Positions 35,628 through 44,834 are shown, numbered from the stretch's first letter. The stretch is DNA of 64,000 nt from Anaerolineae bacterium (GCA_022824365.1 JAJEAA010000004.1:57043-121042); one strand, 5' to 3'. Translations and numbers: made by a program. Notes: generated by a model from the sequence alone, not told the origin.

Positions 35628-37316
35628 ATGGCAACAATCGCCGTGCCCCTGGGGGCGGAAATAGAAAGTCACGAAGCGGAAGCGGTACAGCGCCCGGCCC
35701 TGAGCGAATACCTGCGCTGGAGCGTCGATCACAAGATCATCGGCGTTCAATATGGCGTGGCGTCCTTCCTGTTTTTCATCATCGGCGGCGCTATGGCGAT
35801 GCTCATCCGCCTCGAACTGTGGACGCCCGACCTCGATGTCATGGTATCGGGCGCGGCTTATAACAGCCTTTTTACCATGCACGGCACCGTCATGATCTTC
35901 CTTTTCATCATTCCGATGTGGGCTGCTTTCGGCAATTTTGTCGTGCCCTTACAGTTGGGCGCCAAGGATATGGCTTTCCCCTGGCTCAACGCCTTCGCCT
36001 TCTGGTTGATTCCGCCGGCGGCCATCGTGGTGCTGCTGGGTTACTTCGTCACACCCGCCGAAGCCGGCTGGACCTCTTACCCGCCGCTCTCGACGCTTTT
36101 CAGCGGTGACGGGCAGACGCTCTGGGCGCTCGGCGCGCACCTGCTGGGCATCTCGTCCATCATGGGCTCGATCAACTTCATCGTCACCATCTTTAACATG
36201 CGTCCGCCGCAGATGACAATCTGGCGCATGCCCCTGCTCTGCTGGGCTGTCCTGGCGACCAGCATCATCGCCGTCATGGCCACGCCCTTCCTGGCCGGCG
36301 CCTTGACTCTGCTGCTGCTTGATCGCGTCGCCGGCACCACCTTCTTTGACGCGGCCGGCGGCGGCGATGTCCTGCTCTGGCAGAATATCTTCTGGTTCTA
36401 TAGCCACCCCGCCGTCTATATCATGGTGCTGCCGGGCATGGGCGTTTTGTCCGAGGTGCTATCGGTGCACAGCCGCAAGCCCGTCTTCGGTTATCGCATG
36501 GTGGGCTTGTCCAGTATGGGCATCGCTTTCGTCGGCTTCACCGTCTGGGCGCATCACATGTTCACCAGCCTGCAGCCGGAGTTGCGCATCCCCTTCATGA
36601 TCACGACCATGATCATCGCCGTGCCGACCGGCATCAAGATGTTCAGTTGGCTGGGCACTATCTGGGGCGGCAAGATCCGCTTCACCAGCGCCATGCTCTT
36701 CGCCCTCGGCTTCATGTCGATGTTTGTCATCGGCGGCATCACCGGCGTCATGCTGGCGGCTCTGCCCTTCGATATCCATGTGCATGATACCTACTTCGTC
36801 GTCAGCCACTTCCACTTCGTGCTCTTCGGCGGCAGCGTCTTCGCCATCTACGCCGCGCTCTATCACTGGTTCCCGAAAGTCACCGGGCGCATGATGAACG
36901 AGCGCCTGGGGCGGATTCATTTCGCCTTCACCTACTTCGGCTTCCTCTTCACCTTCTTCCCCATGCACATCGTGGGCATGTTGGGCATGCCGCGGCGAGT
37001 CGCCGTCTATGACGAGGCCTTCGCCAACTGGAATCAACTCATCAGCTTCTCCGCCTTTGTGCTGGGCTTTTCGACCTTTATCGTGATCTACAACATCATC
37101 CGCTCCTACTATCGCGGTCCCGTAGCCGGCGCCAATCCCTGGCGCGCCTTGACGCTGGAATGGGCGACCACATCGCCGCCGCCCGTCACCAACTTCACCG
37201 ATGATCCTATTCCTTTCGAAGATCCCTACGGCTACGGCACCGAAGCCTCCGCGGCTTATCTGGACGCCGTGGAAGCCGCTTTTGACGGCAATGAAAATCG
37301 GACAATTTTGGACTAA
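35628..37316 (+). CDS. coxA: Cytochrome c oxidase subunit I (A2-type heme-copper oxidase)
   Basis: The 562-residue protein has twelve or more helices. Ligand motifs visible are MHGTVMIF, WFYSHPAVYIMVLPG near residue 258, WAHHMF, and HDTYFVVSHFHFVL. The YSHPAVY sequence, in place of GHPEVY, marks an A2-type oxidase in which Tyr-Ser replaces the D-channel glutamate. It reduces O2 to water while pumping protons. AAAGG precedes the ATG. Confidence 0.95.
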   Translation: MATIAVPLGAEIESHEAEAVQRPALSEYLRWSVDHKIIGVQYGVASFLFFIIGGAMAMLIRLELWTPDLDVMVSGAAYNSLFTMHGTVMIFLFIIPMWAAFGNFVVPLQLGAKDMAFPWLNAFAFWLIPPAAIVVLLGYFVTPAEAGWTSYPPLSTLFSGDGQTLWALGAHLLGISSIMGSINFIVTIFNMRPPQMTIWRMPLLCWAVLATSIIAVMATPFLAGALTLLLLDRVAGTTFFDAAGGGDVLLWQNIFWFYSHPAVYIMVLPGMGVLSEVLSVHSRKPVFGYRMVGLSSMGIAFVGFTVWAHHMFTSLQPELRIPFMITTMIIAVPTGIKMFSWLGTIWGGKIRFTSAMLFALGFMSMFVIGGITGVMLAALPFDIHVHDTYFVVSHFHFVLFGGSVFAIYAALYHWFPKVTGRMMNERLGRIHFAFTYFGFLFTFFPMHIVGMLGMPRRVAVYDEAFANWNQLISFSAFVLGFSTFIVIYNIIRSYYRGPVAGANPWRALTLEWATTSPPPVTNFTDDPIPFEDPYGYGTEASAAYLDAVEAAFDGNENRTILD

Positions 37317-37395
37317 AAAGGACATCCCCAGCACATCATTTGGACATTAATGAGACAGCAATGGACAATAATTGGCCGGGAAATTACGAAGAAAA

Positions 37396-38007
37396 ATGAC
37401 CAGCTACGTTGATCGACAGGAGAAACTGAAGACGGGCCTCGACCGCGATGCCGCCTTGCGCCTGAAGAACAACCGCCTCGGGATGACAATCTTCCAGGCG
37501 AGTTGGATCATGGTTTTCTTTGCGATTATCGTGGTGAATTGGCAACTGCGCTTCAGCTATGCGCAGTGGCCCCCCGTCGGCGTCGCCCCTTTCGATCCGC
37601 TGCTGCCTAGCATTGCCACGCTGGCGCTGCTGTTGAGCGCGGCGCTCGTACGCCAAGGCTGGGGCGGCTTGCGCGGCGGAAAGCTCGGCGAATTTCTTGT
37701 GAGTTGGCGGCTGGCGATGGCGCTCGGCATCGGCTTCATGACCATCATCGTCTATGAGTTCATGACTGTTTCCGAAGCGGCCCTGGCAACGCAGTATGGT
37801 ATCACACTCCGTCTGATGACCGGCTTCCACTTTGTACATGCCCTGGCGATTCTGGCGGTGATGCTACATGTTTACCGGGGCGCCTGCGCGGGCGCCTACA
37901 GCGGCGGCGAGCGAGAGGCTTGGGCGGTCGAAGGCGCGGCGAAGCTATGGTACTTCGTGGCGGTCGCCTGGATGCTGTTTTATGTGGTGCTGTATTGGAT
38001 CCGCTGA
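37396..38007 (+). CDS. Subunit III-like oxidase membrane protein (divergent)
   Basis: The protein has about 203 residues and five hydrophobic helices. The pattern FHFVHALAILAVMLHVYRG and the terminal WYFVAVAWMLFYVVLYWI resembles cytochrome oxidase subunit III. The usual WHFVD is replaced by WYFVAVAW. ATG 37396 is preferred over an in-frame upstream codon at 37372. A canonical subunit III is encoded at 39110, so the cluster has two such proteins. Confidence 0.65.
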   Translation: MTSYVDRQEKLKTGLDRDAALRLKNNRLGMTIFQASWIMVFFAIIVVNWQLRFSYAQWPPVGVAPFDPLLPSIATLALLLSAALVRQGWGGLRGGKLGEFLVSWRLAMALGIGFMTIIVYEFMTVSEAALATQYGITLRLMTGFHFVHALAILAVMLHVYRGACAGAYSGGEREAWAVEGAAKLWYFVAVAWMLFYVVLYWIR

Positions 38008-38042
38008 GGGCGGGATTCTAGCTATCGGCGCGGCTGGGGCAT

Positions 38043-38051
38043 TGGTATACT
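38043..38051 (+). promoter_or_regulatory. Extended -10 box inside the cox cluster
   Basis: TGGTATACT lies 32 nt before the ATG of the unknown membrane protein gene, with a GGGAG-containing ribosome-binding region between. It could give separate expression of the second half of the cluster. Confidence 0.4.
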
Positions 38052-38082
38052 CGGCGCGCGACAGAAAAGGGAGTGGCGGGAC

Positions 38083-39093
38083 ATGGATAAACCGGGACTT
38101 GGCAGGGCGATACCAGCGTTGATCGTGGGCTTTGTCGCGTCGCTGGCTTTCGTATATGCCATGCGATCCCTGCAGCAGATGAATCCGGTCTGGATGAATG
38201 CCGAATCGAGCGAAGGCGCGCAGGTCGGCTTGGTCTTGGCGGCTTTTGTCTGCATGGGCGCCTTCATGTGGGGCGTCGGCGCTTTTGACCCCAAGATGAG
38301 CGAACATGGCGAGCACGCCCATGAGCACGAGGACGAAGCGCCGGAGAAAGACTTCGCCTTAGGCACATCGGGACCGGTATTCCGCGCCGGTATGTGGCTT
38401 TGGGATGCGGCTTGGAGCCTCATCAACGACAGTCCCAAGCCCTGGCGCTTCCCTTATCTGAACGTGAGTTTCTTCCTGATCAACTGGGTCGTGAATGTCG
38501 TCTGGTTCTTGATCTGGTTCCCGCTGCTTTTCACTGCTTGGCGCCTGCTGCTCATAACCGTAGCGGGCATACCGGGCACGCTGGGCGTATTGCTGATGAC
38601 TGTTTCCTGCTTATGGCAAGTGATCGCCTTTTACGCCGGTCAACTCTTCCTGGTGCTGACGATCGCCGTGATCGTGACGATTGTGCTCTTCACCTTCGCG
38701 CTGCTGCCGCATGGCTTGGGCTTGCAAGTGGCGACTGAACCGAATGCCGATTTCTTCGCCAACGGCTTCGGCGACTTCACCATCCCGATTCAGGACATCC
38801 TGGGTCTGGTATTGCCGCCTGATGATTTCGCCAACCAGACAATTGAAGGCACGAGTCAATTCACCGTGCTGCTCGGCTTTATCCTGATTATGTTTGTGTC
38901 CCTGGCATTAGCCGCTGGGGGCATCGCCTTGTTCTTCTACCTGGCGAATCGCGGCGTGCGCGAAGCGAAAGAGCTGGAACCGACCGATGGGCAGCGGACG
39001 CAGATATTGCCAATCCGCGAGGCGGGCAAGATCGCCGGCGGCGTCGTGGGCGTCATCCGCGCCATCCCGCGCGCCATCGGTTACCAGAAATAA
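38083..39093 (+). CDS. Unknown membrane protein of the oxidase cluster
   Basis: The 336-residue protein has about six helices (residues 8-28, 45-65, 125-150, 155-205, 260-285). A histidine-rich loop at about 80-92 (HGEHAHEHEDE) could bind copper or another metal. A long soluble stretch between helices contains TIPIQDILGLVLPPDDF. No known family is recognised. Its place between two subunit III genes suggests an accessory subunit or assembly factor of the caa3 oxidase. Confidence 0.6.
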   Translation: MDKPGLGRAIPALIVGFVASLAFVYAMRSLQQMNPVWMNAESSEGAQVGLVLAAFVCMGAFMWGVGAFDPKMSEHGEHAHEHEDEAPEKDFALGTSGPVFRAGMWLWDAAWSLINDSPKPWRFPYLNVSFFLINWVVNVVWFLIWFPLLFTAWRLLLITVAGIPGTLGVLLMTVSCLWQVIAFYAGQLFLVLTIAVIVTIVLFTFALLPHGLGLQVATEPNADFFANGFGDFTIPIQDILGLVLPPDDFANQTIEGTSQFTVLLGFILIMFVSLALAAGGIALFFYLANRGVREAKELEPTDGQRTQILPIREAGKIAGGVVGVIRAIPRAIGYQK

Positions 39094-39109
39094 AGCGGGA
39101 GATTATCGC

Positions 39110-39742
39110 ATGGCGGAACTGACAGCCAATCAGCTACATGCAGTCGCCCACGACGATCACGGGCACTTGAGCGAAGAAGAGCAGAACGACAATTTGAAGC
39201 TAGGCGTCTGGCTATACCTGGCGTCCGAGATCGTGATCTTCTCAATCATGATCGTGGGTTACATCCTGCTGCGCATCAACGAGCCCGATGTTGTGGCGCA
39301 TGCGCACGAAGAACTCGGCGTCGGTCTGGTCACAGCGAACACATTCGTATTGCTGGCCAGCAGCTACTTCATGGTGATGGGCTTGCGCGCCATGCAGCAG
39401 GGCAATCGCGCCGGCATGCTCCGCTGGATCGGGGCGACCGCGTTGGGCGGCACAGTTTTCCTTATCGGCCAATATATCGAGTATAGCGAATTGGCGCACT
39501 TGGGCATTGTTCTGGGCTACTCCGAATCCCAATGGAGCACCCTGGGCATGCGCTTTTACGCGCCCACCTTTTTCCACGGCGCGCATGTCTTTGTCGGCGT
39601 GGTATGGGCGCTGGAGGTGCTGCGGCGCGGCGCGAAGGGGCGCTACGATCATAACCCTATCGGCATCGAAATGTTCGGCTTGTACTGGCATTTTGTCGAT
39701 GTGGTCTGGATCATGCTGTTCACGCTGATCTACCTGGTATAG
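39110..39742 (+). CDS. ctaE: Cytochrome c oxidase subunit III
   Basis: The 210-residue protein has a His-rich N-terminus (HAVAHDDHGHL) and five helices. LGVWLYLASEIVIFSIMI, FFHGAHVFVGVVWAL and YWHFVDVVWIMLFTLIYL are standard for subunit III. GGGAG lies 8-10 nt before ATG 39110; the longer ORF from 38987 runs through the upstream gene and is rejected. Subunit III stabilises the catalytic subunit. Confidence 0.93.
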   Translation: MAELTANQLHAVAHDDHGHLSEEEQNDNLKLGVWLYLASEIVIFSIMIVGYILLRINEPDVVAHAHEELGVGLVTANTFVLLASSYFMVMGLRAMQQGNRAGMLRWIGATALGGTVFLIGQYIEYSELAHLGIVLGYSESQWSTLGMRFYAPTFFHGAHVFVGVVWALEVLRRGAKGRYDHNPIGIEMFGLYWHFVDVVWIMLFTLIYLV

Positions 39743-39753
39743 GAGCGCAACTG

Positions 39754-40131
39754 ATGGCGGAAGCGACCCACCACGAAGGACATCACAGCAACACCGTTCG
39801 GCTGCTCGGGCGAGAAATCACGGTCGAAGGCGGCGTTTATACCGTGGTCTTTGTCGGCTTGGCGATCCTGACGGTCATCGAGGTACTGAGCGCCGAGTAC
39901 CTCAAAGGCGCGATCCACGATGCGCCCAGCGCGGCCGCGACCTTGCAAGCAATTAAAGCTGTGCTGCTTTTGGGCATCGCCATCATCAAGGCGGGACTGG
40001 TGATTTGGTTCTATATGCACCTGCGCGATGAGAAACCGCTGCTGGCGGTCGTCTTGCTCTTGCCCCTGCTCATCGCGACCTTGTCGATCATGTACCTGCT
40101 GGCAATTCCTCCGGGCGGGTATGCGGTTTGA
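39754..40131 (+). CDS. ctaF: Cytochrome c oxidase subunit IV
   Basis: The 125-residue protein has three helices. The motif IKAGLVIWFYMHLRDEKP is characteristic of prokaryotic subunit IV, and the N-terminus is His-rich. It starts 11 nt after ctaE and ends the oxidase cluster. Confidence 0.88.
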   Translation: MAEATHHEGHHSNTVRLLGREITVEGGVYTVVFVGLAILTVIEVLSAEYLKGAIHDAPSAAATLQAIKAVLLLGIAIIKAGLVIWFYMHLRDEKPLLAVVLLLPLLIATLSIMYLLAIPPGGYAV

Positions 40132-40219
40132 GCGGCGAATCCATCCCCACCCTCGAACGATGAACCCGCGATAGCTGCGCTATACTAAGGTTGAAGCTGA
40201 AGCTGAAGGTTGGACCGCC

Positions 40220-40801
40220 ATGGTCTTCAAAGAAAAGCTCTACACCGTGGATGATTTGTGGGCAATGGACCACGATCCCGATCTCGAGCATCGAAAATTT
40301 TATCTCATAGATGGAGTATTGTATGAGGACGAGATGCCTAAACGGCCGCATGGCAAACTTCAAATTCGAATCGGGCATTTCCTCTACGAATACGAAGAGA
40401 GATTTGGGTTGGGCGAAGCAACATCCGAAGTCGGTTATTACCCGCCTGAAACGCGCCACACAGCGCTCTTGCCCGATGTCGCCTTCCAGCGCTTCGACCG
40501 GTTGCCCGACCCGCCGCCCGAAGGTTACGTGCCACAGATGCCCGACTTGGCAGTCGAAATACAGTCGCCATCCGACACGTTGAAGAAGCTCAGGCAAAAG
40601 GCGAGAGCCTACCTCGAAAATGGCACGACCATAGTCTGGCTCGTTCAGCCAGAGAAACAAGGTGTAGAAGTCTGCCGCCTAGACGAAGCCGGCGCCTTGC
40701 AGTCCGATTTCAAGCGCCAAGGCGACCTGCTGGGCGGCTATGATATTATGCCCGGTTTTGAGTTGGAAGTAGACCAGCTGTTTCCGCCTGAGTCCAGTTA
40801 G
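40220..40801 (+). CDS. Uma2-family (DUF820) PD-(D/E)xK protein
   Basis: The 193-residue protein has the Uma2 pattern: YLIDGVLYEDEMPKRPHGKL, LLPDVAFQRF (metal-binding Asp), and PDLAVEIQSPSDTLKKLRQK (Glu-x-Gln and later Lys). A typical C-terminal strand follows. The family has a restriction endonuclease fold and is abundant in cyanobacteria and Chloroflexota, mostly without known function. A TATACT box lies at 40181-40186, and a short GAAGCT tandem precedes the start. Confidence 0.85.
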   Translation: MVFKEKLYTVDDLWAMDHDPDLEHRKFYLIDGVLYEDEMPKRPHGKLQIRIGHFLYEYEERFGLGEATSEVGYYPPETRHTALLPDVAFQRFDRLPDPPPEGYVPQMPDLAVEIQSPSDTLKKLRQKARAYLENGTTIVWLVQPEKQGVEVCRLDEAGALQSDFKRQGDLLGGYDIMPGFELEVDQLFPPESS

Positions 40802-40841
40802 CTCGCGACCATATCACGCGCCAAACCATAAGGAGCAAACC

Positions 40842-41273
40842 ATGCCCGTCGATATTGTCCTTAGCGAAGGCACGCGCGCAACTATCAATGTCCGGCATCA
40901 CGAATGGCAGGCCGATGAGCCGCTGGACGCGGGCGGCACGGATACGGCGCCGACGCCGGGCGAACTTATGTTGGGCGCGCTTGGCTCCTGCATGGCGATC
41001 ACTTGCAAGCTATACGCTGAACGCAAGGGCTGGGACTTAAAAGGCGTGGAAGTGAAACTGGATTATGAGCGTTTCCGCGGGCGCGATTACCCGGCGCATG
41101 AAGGAGACGACCTATATGTGCATGAAGTGCGGGAGGCGCTGGTCTTCCATGGCGATCTGGATGATAAGCAACGGACGCGCTTGCGCGATATCGCCGGCAA
41201 ATGTCCAGTACACCGCTTGCTAGCCTACCCGACTTACTTCGTCGATATGGCGCTGGCGGAAGAACGGGCTTAA
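40842..41273 (+). CDS. OsmC-family peroxiredoxin-like protein
   Basis: The 143-residue protein has both redox cysteines in family context: ALGSCMAITCKLYA near residue 50 and AGKCPVHRLL near 125. OsmC/Ohr-like proteins reduce organic hydroperoxides with dithiol cofactors; the subfamily here is the YhfA-like group. Its stop overlaps the convergent UPF0316 stop by 4 nt. Confidence 0.88.
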   Translation: MPVDIVLSEGTRATINVRHHEWQADEPLDAGGTDTAPTPGELMLGALGSCMAITCKLYAERKGWDLKGVEVKLDYERFRGRDYPAHEGDDLYVHEVREALVFHGDLDDKQRTRLRDIAGKCPVHRLLAYPTYFVDMALAEERA

Positions 41274-41800
41274 CGCCGGTGCGCGCGGATCCAGCCGCCG
41301 TGAATAAACTCCGAATGCTCCACTGTCACGAAGACATCTTCCTTGATGCCGTGGATGATTTGCAGCACTTGGCGCAAATCCCGCCGATGCACGATGATGC
41401 GCAGTTCTTCCACCTCGCCGTGGGCGCCCTCCCCCATGATTTCAGTGACGCCGTGGCCTTGTTCTCGCAATGCCAGCGCCATTTCGTGTGAGACATCGCG
41501 CGAAGCGATGACGGTCACGCTTTCGTAGGCTTTGACATAGCGATTCTCCACTTGCATGCCGACAATGCCGCCGACGGCGAAGCCGAAAACGTAAGCCGCC
41601 AGATTCGGCAAATTGTTCAGGTCGGTGATAACCTGGCCCGCGGTGTAGGCAAAAAGCAGCGACTCCAGCGAGGCAAAGGCGAAACCCCAAACGCGCTGCT
41701 CGCGGGATACGAGAATCAGGCGCACGGTGCCGATGACATTATTCGTGACGCGCAGGACAAAGATCAGGATTGGCAGAAACTGAGGATCAAACAGGGACAT
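41270..41800 (-). CDS. UPF0316 membrane protein (DUF2179)
   Basis: The 176-residue protein has an N-terminal membrane domain (FLPILIFVLRVTNNVIGTVR, LESLLFAYTAGQVI, YVFGFAVGGIVGM). A C-terminal DUF2179 domain ends IIHGIKEDVFVTVEHSE. The DUF2179 part is often a nucleotide-sensing module, but function here is unknown. An extended -10 box lies 32 nt upstream. Confidence 0.85.
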   Translation of the reverse strand: MSLFDPQFLPILIFVLRVTNNVIGTVRLILVSREQRVWGFAFASLESLLFAYTAGQVITDLNNLPNLAAYVFGFAVGGIVGMQVENRYVKAYESVTVIASRDVSHEMALALREQGHGVTEIMGEGAHGEVEELRIIVHRRDLRQVLQIIHGIKEDVFVTVEHSEFIHGGWIRAHRR

Positions 41801-41832
41801 GGTTCGCGTTGTGATCGTTTTCCGACAAGTTC

Positions 41833-41841
41833 ATTCTAGCA
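41833..41841 (-). promoter_or_regulatory. Extended -10 promoter of the UPF0316 gene
   Basis: On the minus strand TGCTAGAAT lies 32 nt upstream of the ATG at 41800. Confidence 0.4.
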
Positions 41842-41936
41842 GAACCTGCGAAAGAGCATGGCGGCAACCCTACTCAAAAGCGGCGCCCTATGGTCAACTG
41901 AAGGTCCCTCAAGCCACAAGATGACGCAGGCGCGCG

Positions 41937-42773
41937 ATGTCAATCAGCCCAAAGGCGCTGCTCGATAGCTACGGCGTGCAGCCCAAGAAGAGCCTCGGGC
42001 AGAACTTCATGCACGACCCGAATACGCTGCGGAAGGTCGTCAACGCGGCCGATGTGCGCAGCGGCGATATCGTGGTCGAGGTAGGGGCGGGCGCCGGCGC
42101 CTTGACTGATGTCTTGGCGGACGCGGCGGGGCAGGTCTTCGCGATAGAGATCGACGAGCGCATGCGGCCGCTGCTGGAAGAGCGCTTCGAGGAGCGCGAT
42201 AATGTCTATCTCGTTTTCAGCGATATTCTCAAGACGGATATTGACGCGCTCTTGGGTGATGACGAGTATCTGGTGGTAGCGAATGTCCCATATTACATCA
42301 GCAGCGCGATTCTGTGGCGCTTCCTGGAGGCGCGGCGGGCGCCGAGGCGGATCGTCATGACGATGCAATATGAGGTGGCGGAGCGAATCATCGGGGCGCC
42401 GGGCGCGATGAACTTACTGTCGGTCGCTGTCCAATTTTATGGTCGGCCCCGCATTATCGGCAAGATAGGTCCCGCGGTGTTTTGGCCGCGGCCCAATATC
42501 CATAGCGCAATCATACGCATTGAAACGCAGGCCGAGCGGCCGGTGAACGCGCCATCGCGAGAGACATTCTTCAAGGTGCTGAGAGCCGGATTCAGCCTCA
42601 AGCGCAAGCAGTTGAAGAATTCCCTGGGCAGCGGGCTGGGCATCAAAGCGCGCGAAGCCTCTTCCCTCTTGCAAGCGGCCGACATTGATCCGCAGCGCCG
42701 CGCCGAGACATTGTCCCTGCAAGAGTGGGCGCGGCTGAGCTGGGCGGTGGCAGAGAAGCAGGCTCCGCTCTGA
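41937..42773 (+). CDS. rsmA: 16S rRNA (A1518/A1519) dimethyltransferase
   Basis: The 278-residue protein starts SYGVQPKKSLGQNFMHDPNT and has the SAM loop VVEVGAGAGALTDVL. Motif IV is ANVPYYISS, and the C-terminal helical domain (RAGFSLKRKQLKNSL) is typical of KsgA. It dimethylates two adenines near the 3' end of 16S rRNA, a late ribosome-assembly checkpoint. AGG lies upstream of the ATG. Confidence 0.95.
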   Translation: MSISPKALLDSYGVQPKKSLGQNFMHDPNTLRKVVNAADVRSGDIVVEVGAGAGALTDVLADAAGQVFAIEIDERMRPLLEERFEERDNVYLVFSDILKTDIDALLGDDEYLVVANVPYYISSAILWRFLEARRAPRRIVMTMQYEVAERIIGAPGAMNLLSVAVQFYGRPRIIGKIGPAVFWPRPNIHSAIIRIETQAERPVNAPSRETFFKVLRAGFSLKRKQLKNSLGSGLGIKAREASSLLQAADIDPQRRAETLSLQEWARLSWAVAEKQAPL

Positions 42774-42857
42774 TGTTAGATTTATGTCCCCGTAGCAATT
42801 CGGCAAGATTCATCGACGATGCTGGTCTTGTATCAGTATGGCGGAAGGATGGAGATC

Positions 42858-43394
42858 ATGAGTAAGGAACTGGCGACATTAGGCGGCGGCTGCTTCTGGT
42901 GCGTGGAAGCGGTCTTCAATCAACTGGCTGGCGTTGAATCGGCAATCTCGGGCTATATGGGCGGGCATGTCGATAATCCAACGTATGCGCAGGTCTGCAC
43001 GAAGACGACCGGACATGCCGAGGTGGTCAACGTGACCTTTGACAACGAGGTCATCAGTTTTGAAGATGTCTTGAACATTTTCTTCGCGACGCACGATCCC
43101 ACCACCCTGAATCGTCAAGGCAACGATGTGGGTCCACAGTACCGCTCGGGCATTTGGTATCACGATGAGCGGCAAAGGCAACTCGCCGAAGACACGATCG
43201 CGCGCCTCAATGCCGCAGGTCTCTTCGGGAAGAAGATCGTCACAGAAGTGACGCCGGCGAGCGTGTTTTGGGTGGCGGAGGATTATCATCAAGACTACTT
43301 CGCCAATAATCCGCGCCAGGGCTATTGCGCCGTGGTTATCGCGCCGAAGGTGGCGAAGTTCCGCAAGCAATATTTTGAGAAGCTGAAGCGCTAA
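42858..43394 (+). CDS. msrA: Peptide methionine (S)-sulfoxide reductase
   Basis: The 178-residue protein has the catalytic motif GGGCFWCVEAVF (Cys12) and GYMGGHVDNPTY. NDVGPQYRSGIWYHDERQ and EDYHQDYFANNPRQGYC follow, with the last Cys as a possible resolving residue. It repairs oxidised methionine. ATG 42858 with GGAG 4-8 nt upstream is preferred over ATGs at 42819 and 42849. Confidence 0.95.
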   Translation: MSKELATLGGGCFWCVEAVFNQLAGVESAISGYMGGHVDNPTYAQVCTKTTGHAEVVNVTFDNEVISFEDVLNIFFATHDPTTLNRQGNDVGPQYRSGIWYHDERQRQLAEDTIARLNAAGLFGKKIVTEVTPASVFWVAEDYHQDYFANNPRQGYCAVVIAPKVAKFRKQYFEKLKR

Positions 43395-43460
43395 GCTGGC
43401 CGCGACGGCAACATCCGGTTGAACCAGCAGATCGCGTCTGAGATTCCGGTTGCATTTTGC

Positions 43461-43489
43461 GGGCGACCTGCTGATAGGTCGCCCCTACA
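43461..43489. repeat. REP-like palindrome, copy 2 (inverted)
   Basis: GGGCGACCT, a six-base loop, then AGGTCGCCCCTACAT: a perfect 9-bp stem in the opposite orientation to copy 1. It lies between the convergent msrA and rplA genes, where it could act as a two-way terminator or mRNA 3' stabiliser. Confidence 0.7.
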
Positions 43490-43519
43490 TTTCGCCGTTT
43501 TTGGAGTAGTGACAATCAG

Positions 43520-44206
43520 TTAAATGGCTGCTTCGACGCGGACGCCGGGACCCATAGTCGATGTAAGAACCATGCGGCGGACATAGCTGCCCTTCAGTGA
43601 TTCCGGCTTGGAACCTTGTATGGTGTCGACGACCGCTTGCAGATTATCGGTCAATTGCTCGTGCGAGAAGCTGGCTTTGCCGACGGGCACATGAACGTTG
43701 CCGGTGCGGTCGTTACGAAATTCGACGCGGCCCGCTTTCAGTTCGCTGATAACGCGGGCAATATCATCGGGCGGCACAACCGTACCCGCTTTGGGATTGG
43801 GCATCAAGCCGCGGGGACCAAGGATACGGGCGATCTGCCCGACCTTGCGCATCATTGGCGGAGTGGCGATAGTAGCGTCAAATTCCAGCCAGCCGTCGTT
43901 GCGTATCTTGTTGATGACCTCGTCTGTGCCGATGATGTCGGCGCCGGCTTCGAGCGCGGACGCTTCATGCTGCTCATCGACGAAAGCCAATATGCGGACG
44001 GATTTGCCCGTGCCGTGCGGCAGCATGACCGTGCTGCGCACTTGCTGATCGCTGTGGCGCGGATCAATGCCGAGGCGGAAGTGGACTTCGATGGTCTCAT
44101 CGAATTTGGCTTTGGCATTGCTTTTGACGATTTTCAGCGCTTCATCCATCGGATAATTCTGCTGCCGATCAAAAGCCTTAAGCGCGTCTTTGTATCTCTT
44201 TCCCAT
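43520..44206 (-). CDS. rplA: 50S ribosomal protein L1
   Basis: The 228-residue protein has L1 signatures: FDETIEVHFRLGIDPRHSDQ, RSTVMLPHGTGKSVRILAF, GPRGLMPNPKAGTVVP and MGPGVRVE at the end. It binds 23S rRNA at the L1 stalk and often represses its own operon. It is the last gene of the secE-nusG-rplK-rplA run. Confidence 0.96.
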   Translation of the reverse strand: MGKRYKDALKAFDRQQNYPMDEALKIVKSNAKAKFDETIEVHFRLGIDPRHSDQQVRSTVMLPHGTGKSVRILAFVDEQHEASALEAGADIIGTDEVINKIRNDGWLEFDATIATPPMMRKVGQIARILGPRGLMPNPKAGTVVPPDDIARVISELKAGRVEFRNDRTGNVHVPVGKASFSHEQLTDNLQAVVDTIQGSKPESLKGSYVRRMVLTSTMGPGVRVEAAI

Positions 44207-44300
44207 TTCACATTCTCCTCGTGGTCAACGGGCGGTCGCGCCCTCCCACAATCTTCGGACGAACTAAACTGCAACTCGCGATGGCATCCGCGCTGGCGCA

Positions 44301-44732
44301 CTAGTCGGAGTCGGCGACCTTGATGCCCATCTGGCGCGCGGTGCCTTCGACTTGCCGCATCGCGCCTTCGATGTCGATGGCGTTCATGTCTTTCAGCTTG
44401 ACTTGAGCGATGTCCCGCACTTGGTCGCGATTGAGCACAGCGACGGTTTCGAGAAGCGGGTTGGAGGCCGCCTTGTCGATGCCAGCCGCTTTTTTGATAA
44501 GGAAGGAGGTGGGCGGGCTCTTGAGGGCGAATTTGAAGGACCCGTCGGCGAACACGGTGATCTCTGCCGGCACGATCTCGCCCATGCGGCTGGACGTGCG
44601 GCCGTTGTATTCTTTGCAGAATTGCATCAGGTTAATGCCGTGCTGCGCCAGCGCCGGTCCAATCGGGGGAGCCGGGTTGGCTTTGCCCGCGGGTATTTGC
44701 AATTTGACGATTGCCTTAACTTTCTTTGCCAT
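44301..44732 (-). CDS. rplK: 50S ribosomal protein L11
   Basis: The 143-residue protein begins AKKVKAIVKLQIPAGKANPA and contains PPIGPALAQHGINLMQFCKE, followed by SPPTSFLIKKAAG. The C-terminal RNA-binding domain has AIDIEGAMRQVEGTARQMGI. It binds the GTPase-associated centre of 23S rRNA. A C-rich/G-rich palindromic repeat lies just upstream. Confidence 0.96.
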   Translation of the reverse strand: MAKKVKAIVKLQIPAGKANPAPPIGPALAQHGINLMQFCKEYNGRTSSRMGEIVPAEITVFADGSFKFALKSPPTSFLIKKAAGIDKAASNPLLETVAVLNRDQVRDIAQVKLKDMNAIDIEGAMRQVEGTARQMGIKVADSD

Positions 44733-44749
44733 GTCTTTCCTCCGTAATT

Positions 44750-44790
44750 CCCCATCCCCAGCCCTTCCTCCAAAATGAAGGAAGGGAGTT
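44750..44790. repeat. C-rich/G-rich imperfect palindrome, copy A
   Basis: CCCATCCCCA, then an 8-bp stem CCCTTCCT (44762-44769) paired with AGGAAGGG (44779-44786). It lies between nusG and rplK and is similar to elements at 46341-46384 and 49094-49131. Confidence 0.5.
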
Positions 44791-44834
44791 CCATTGTTAG
44801 CTTGCTTGCCCAGAATCTGCCGCCCTCGGCGACG

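Noticed and set aside
40187..40212. Short GAAGCT tandem before the Uma2 gene
   Set aside because: Two to three units only; too short to call a functional repeat.
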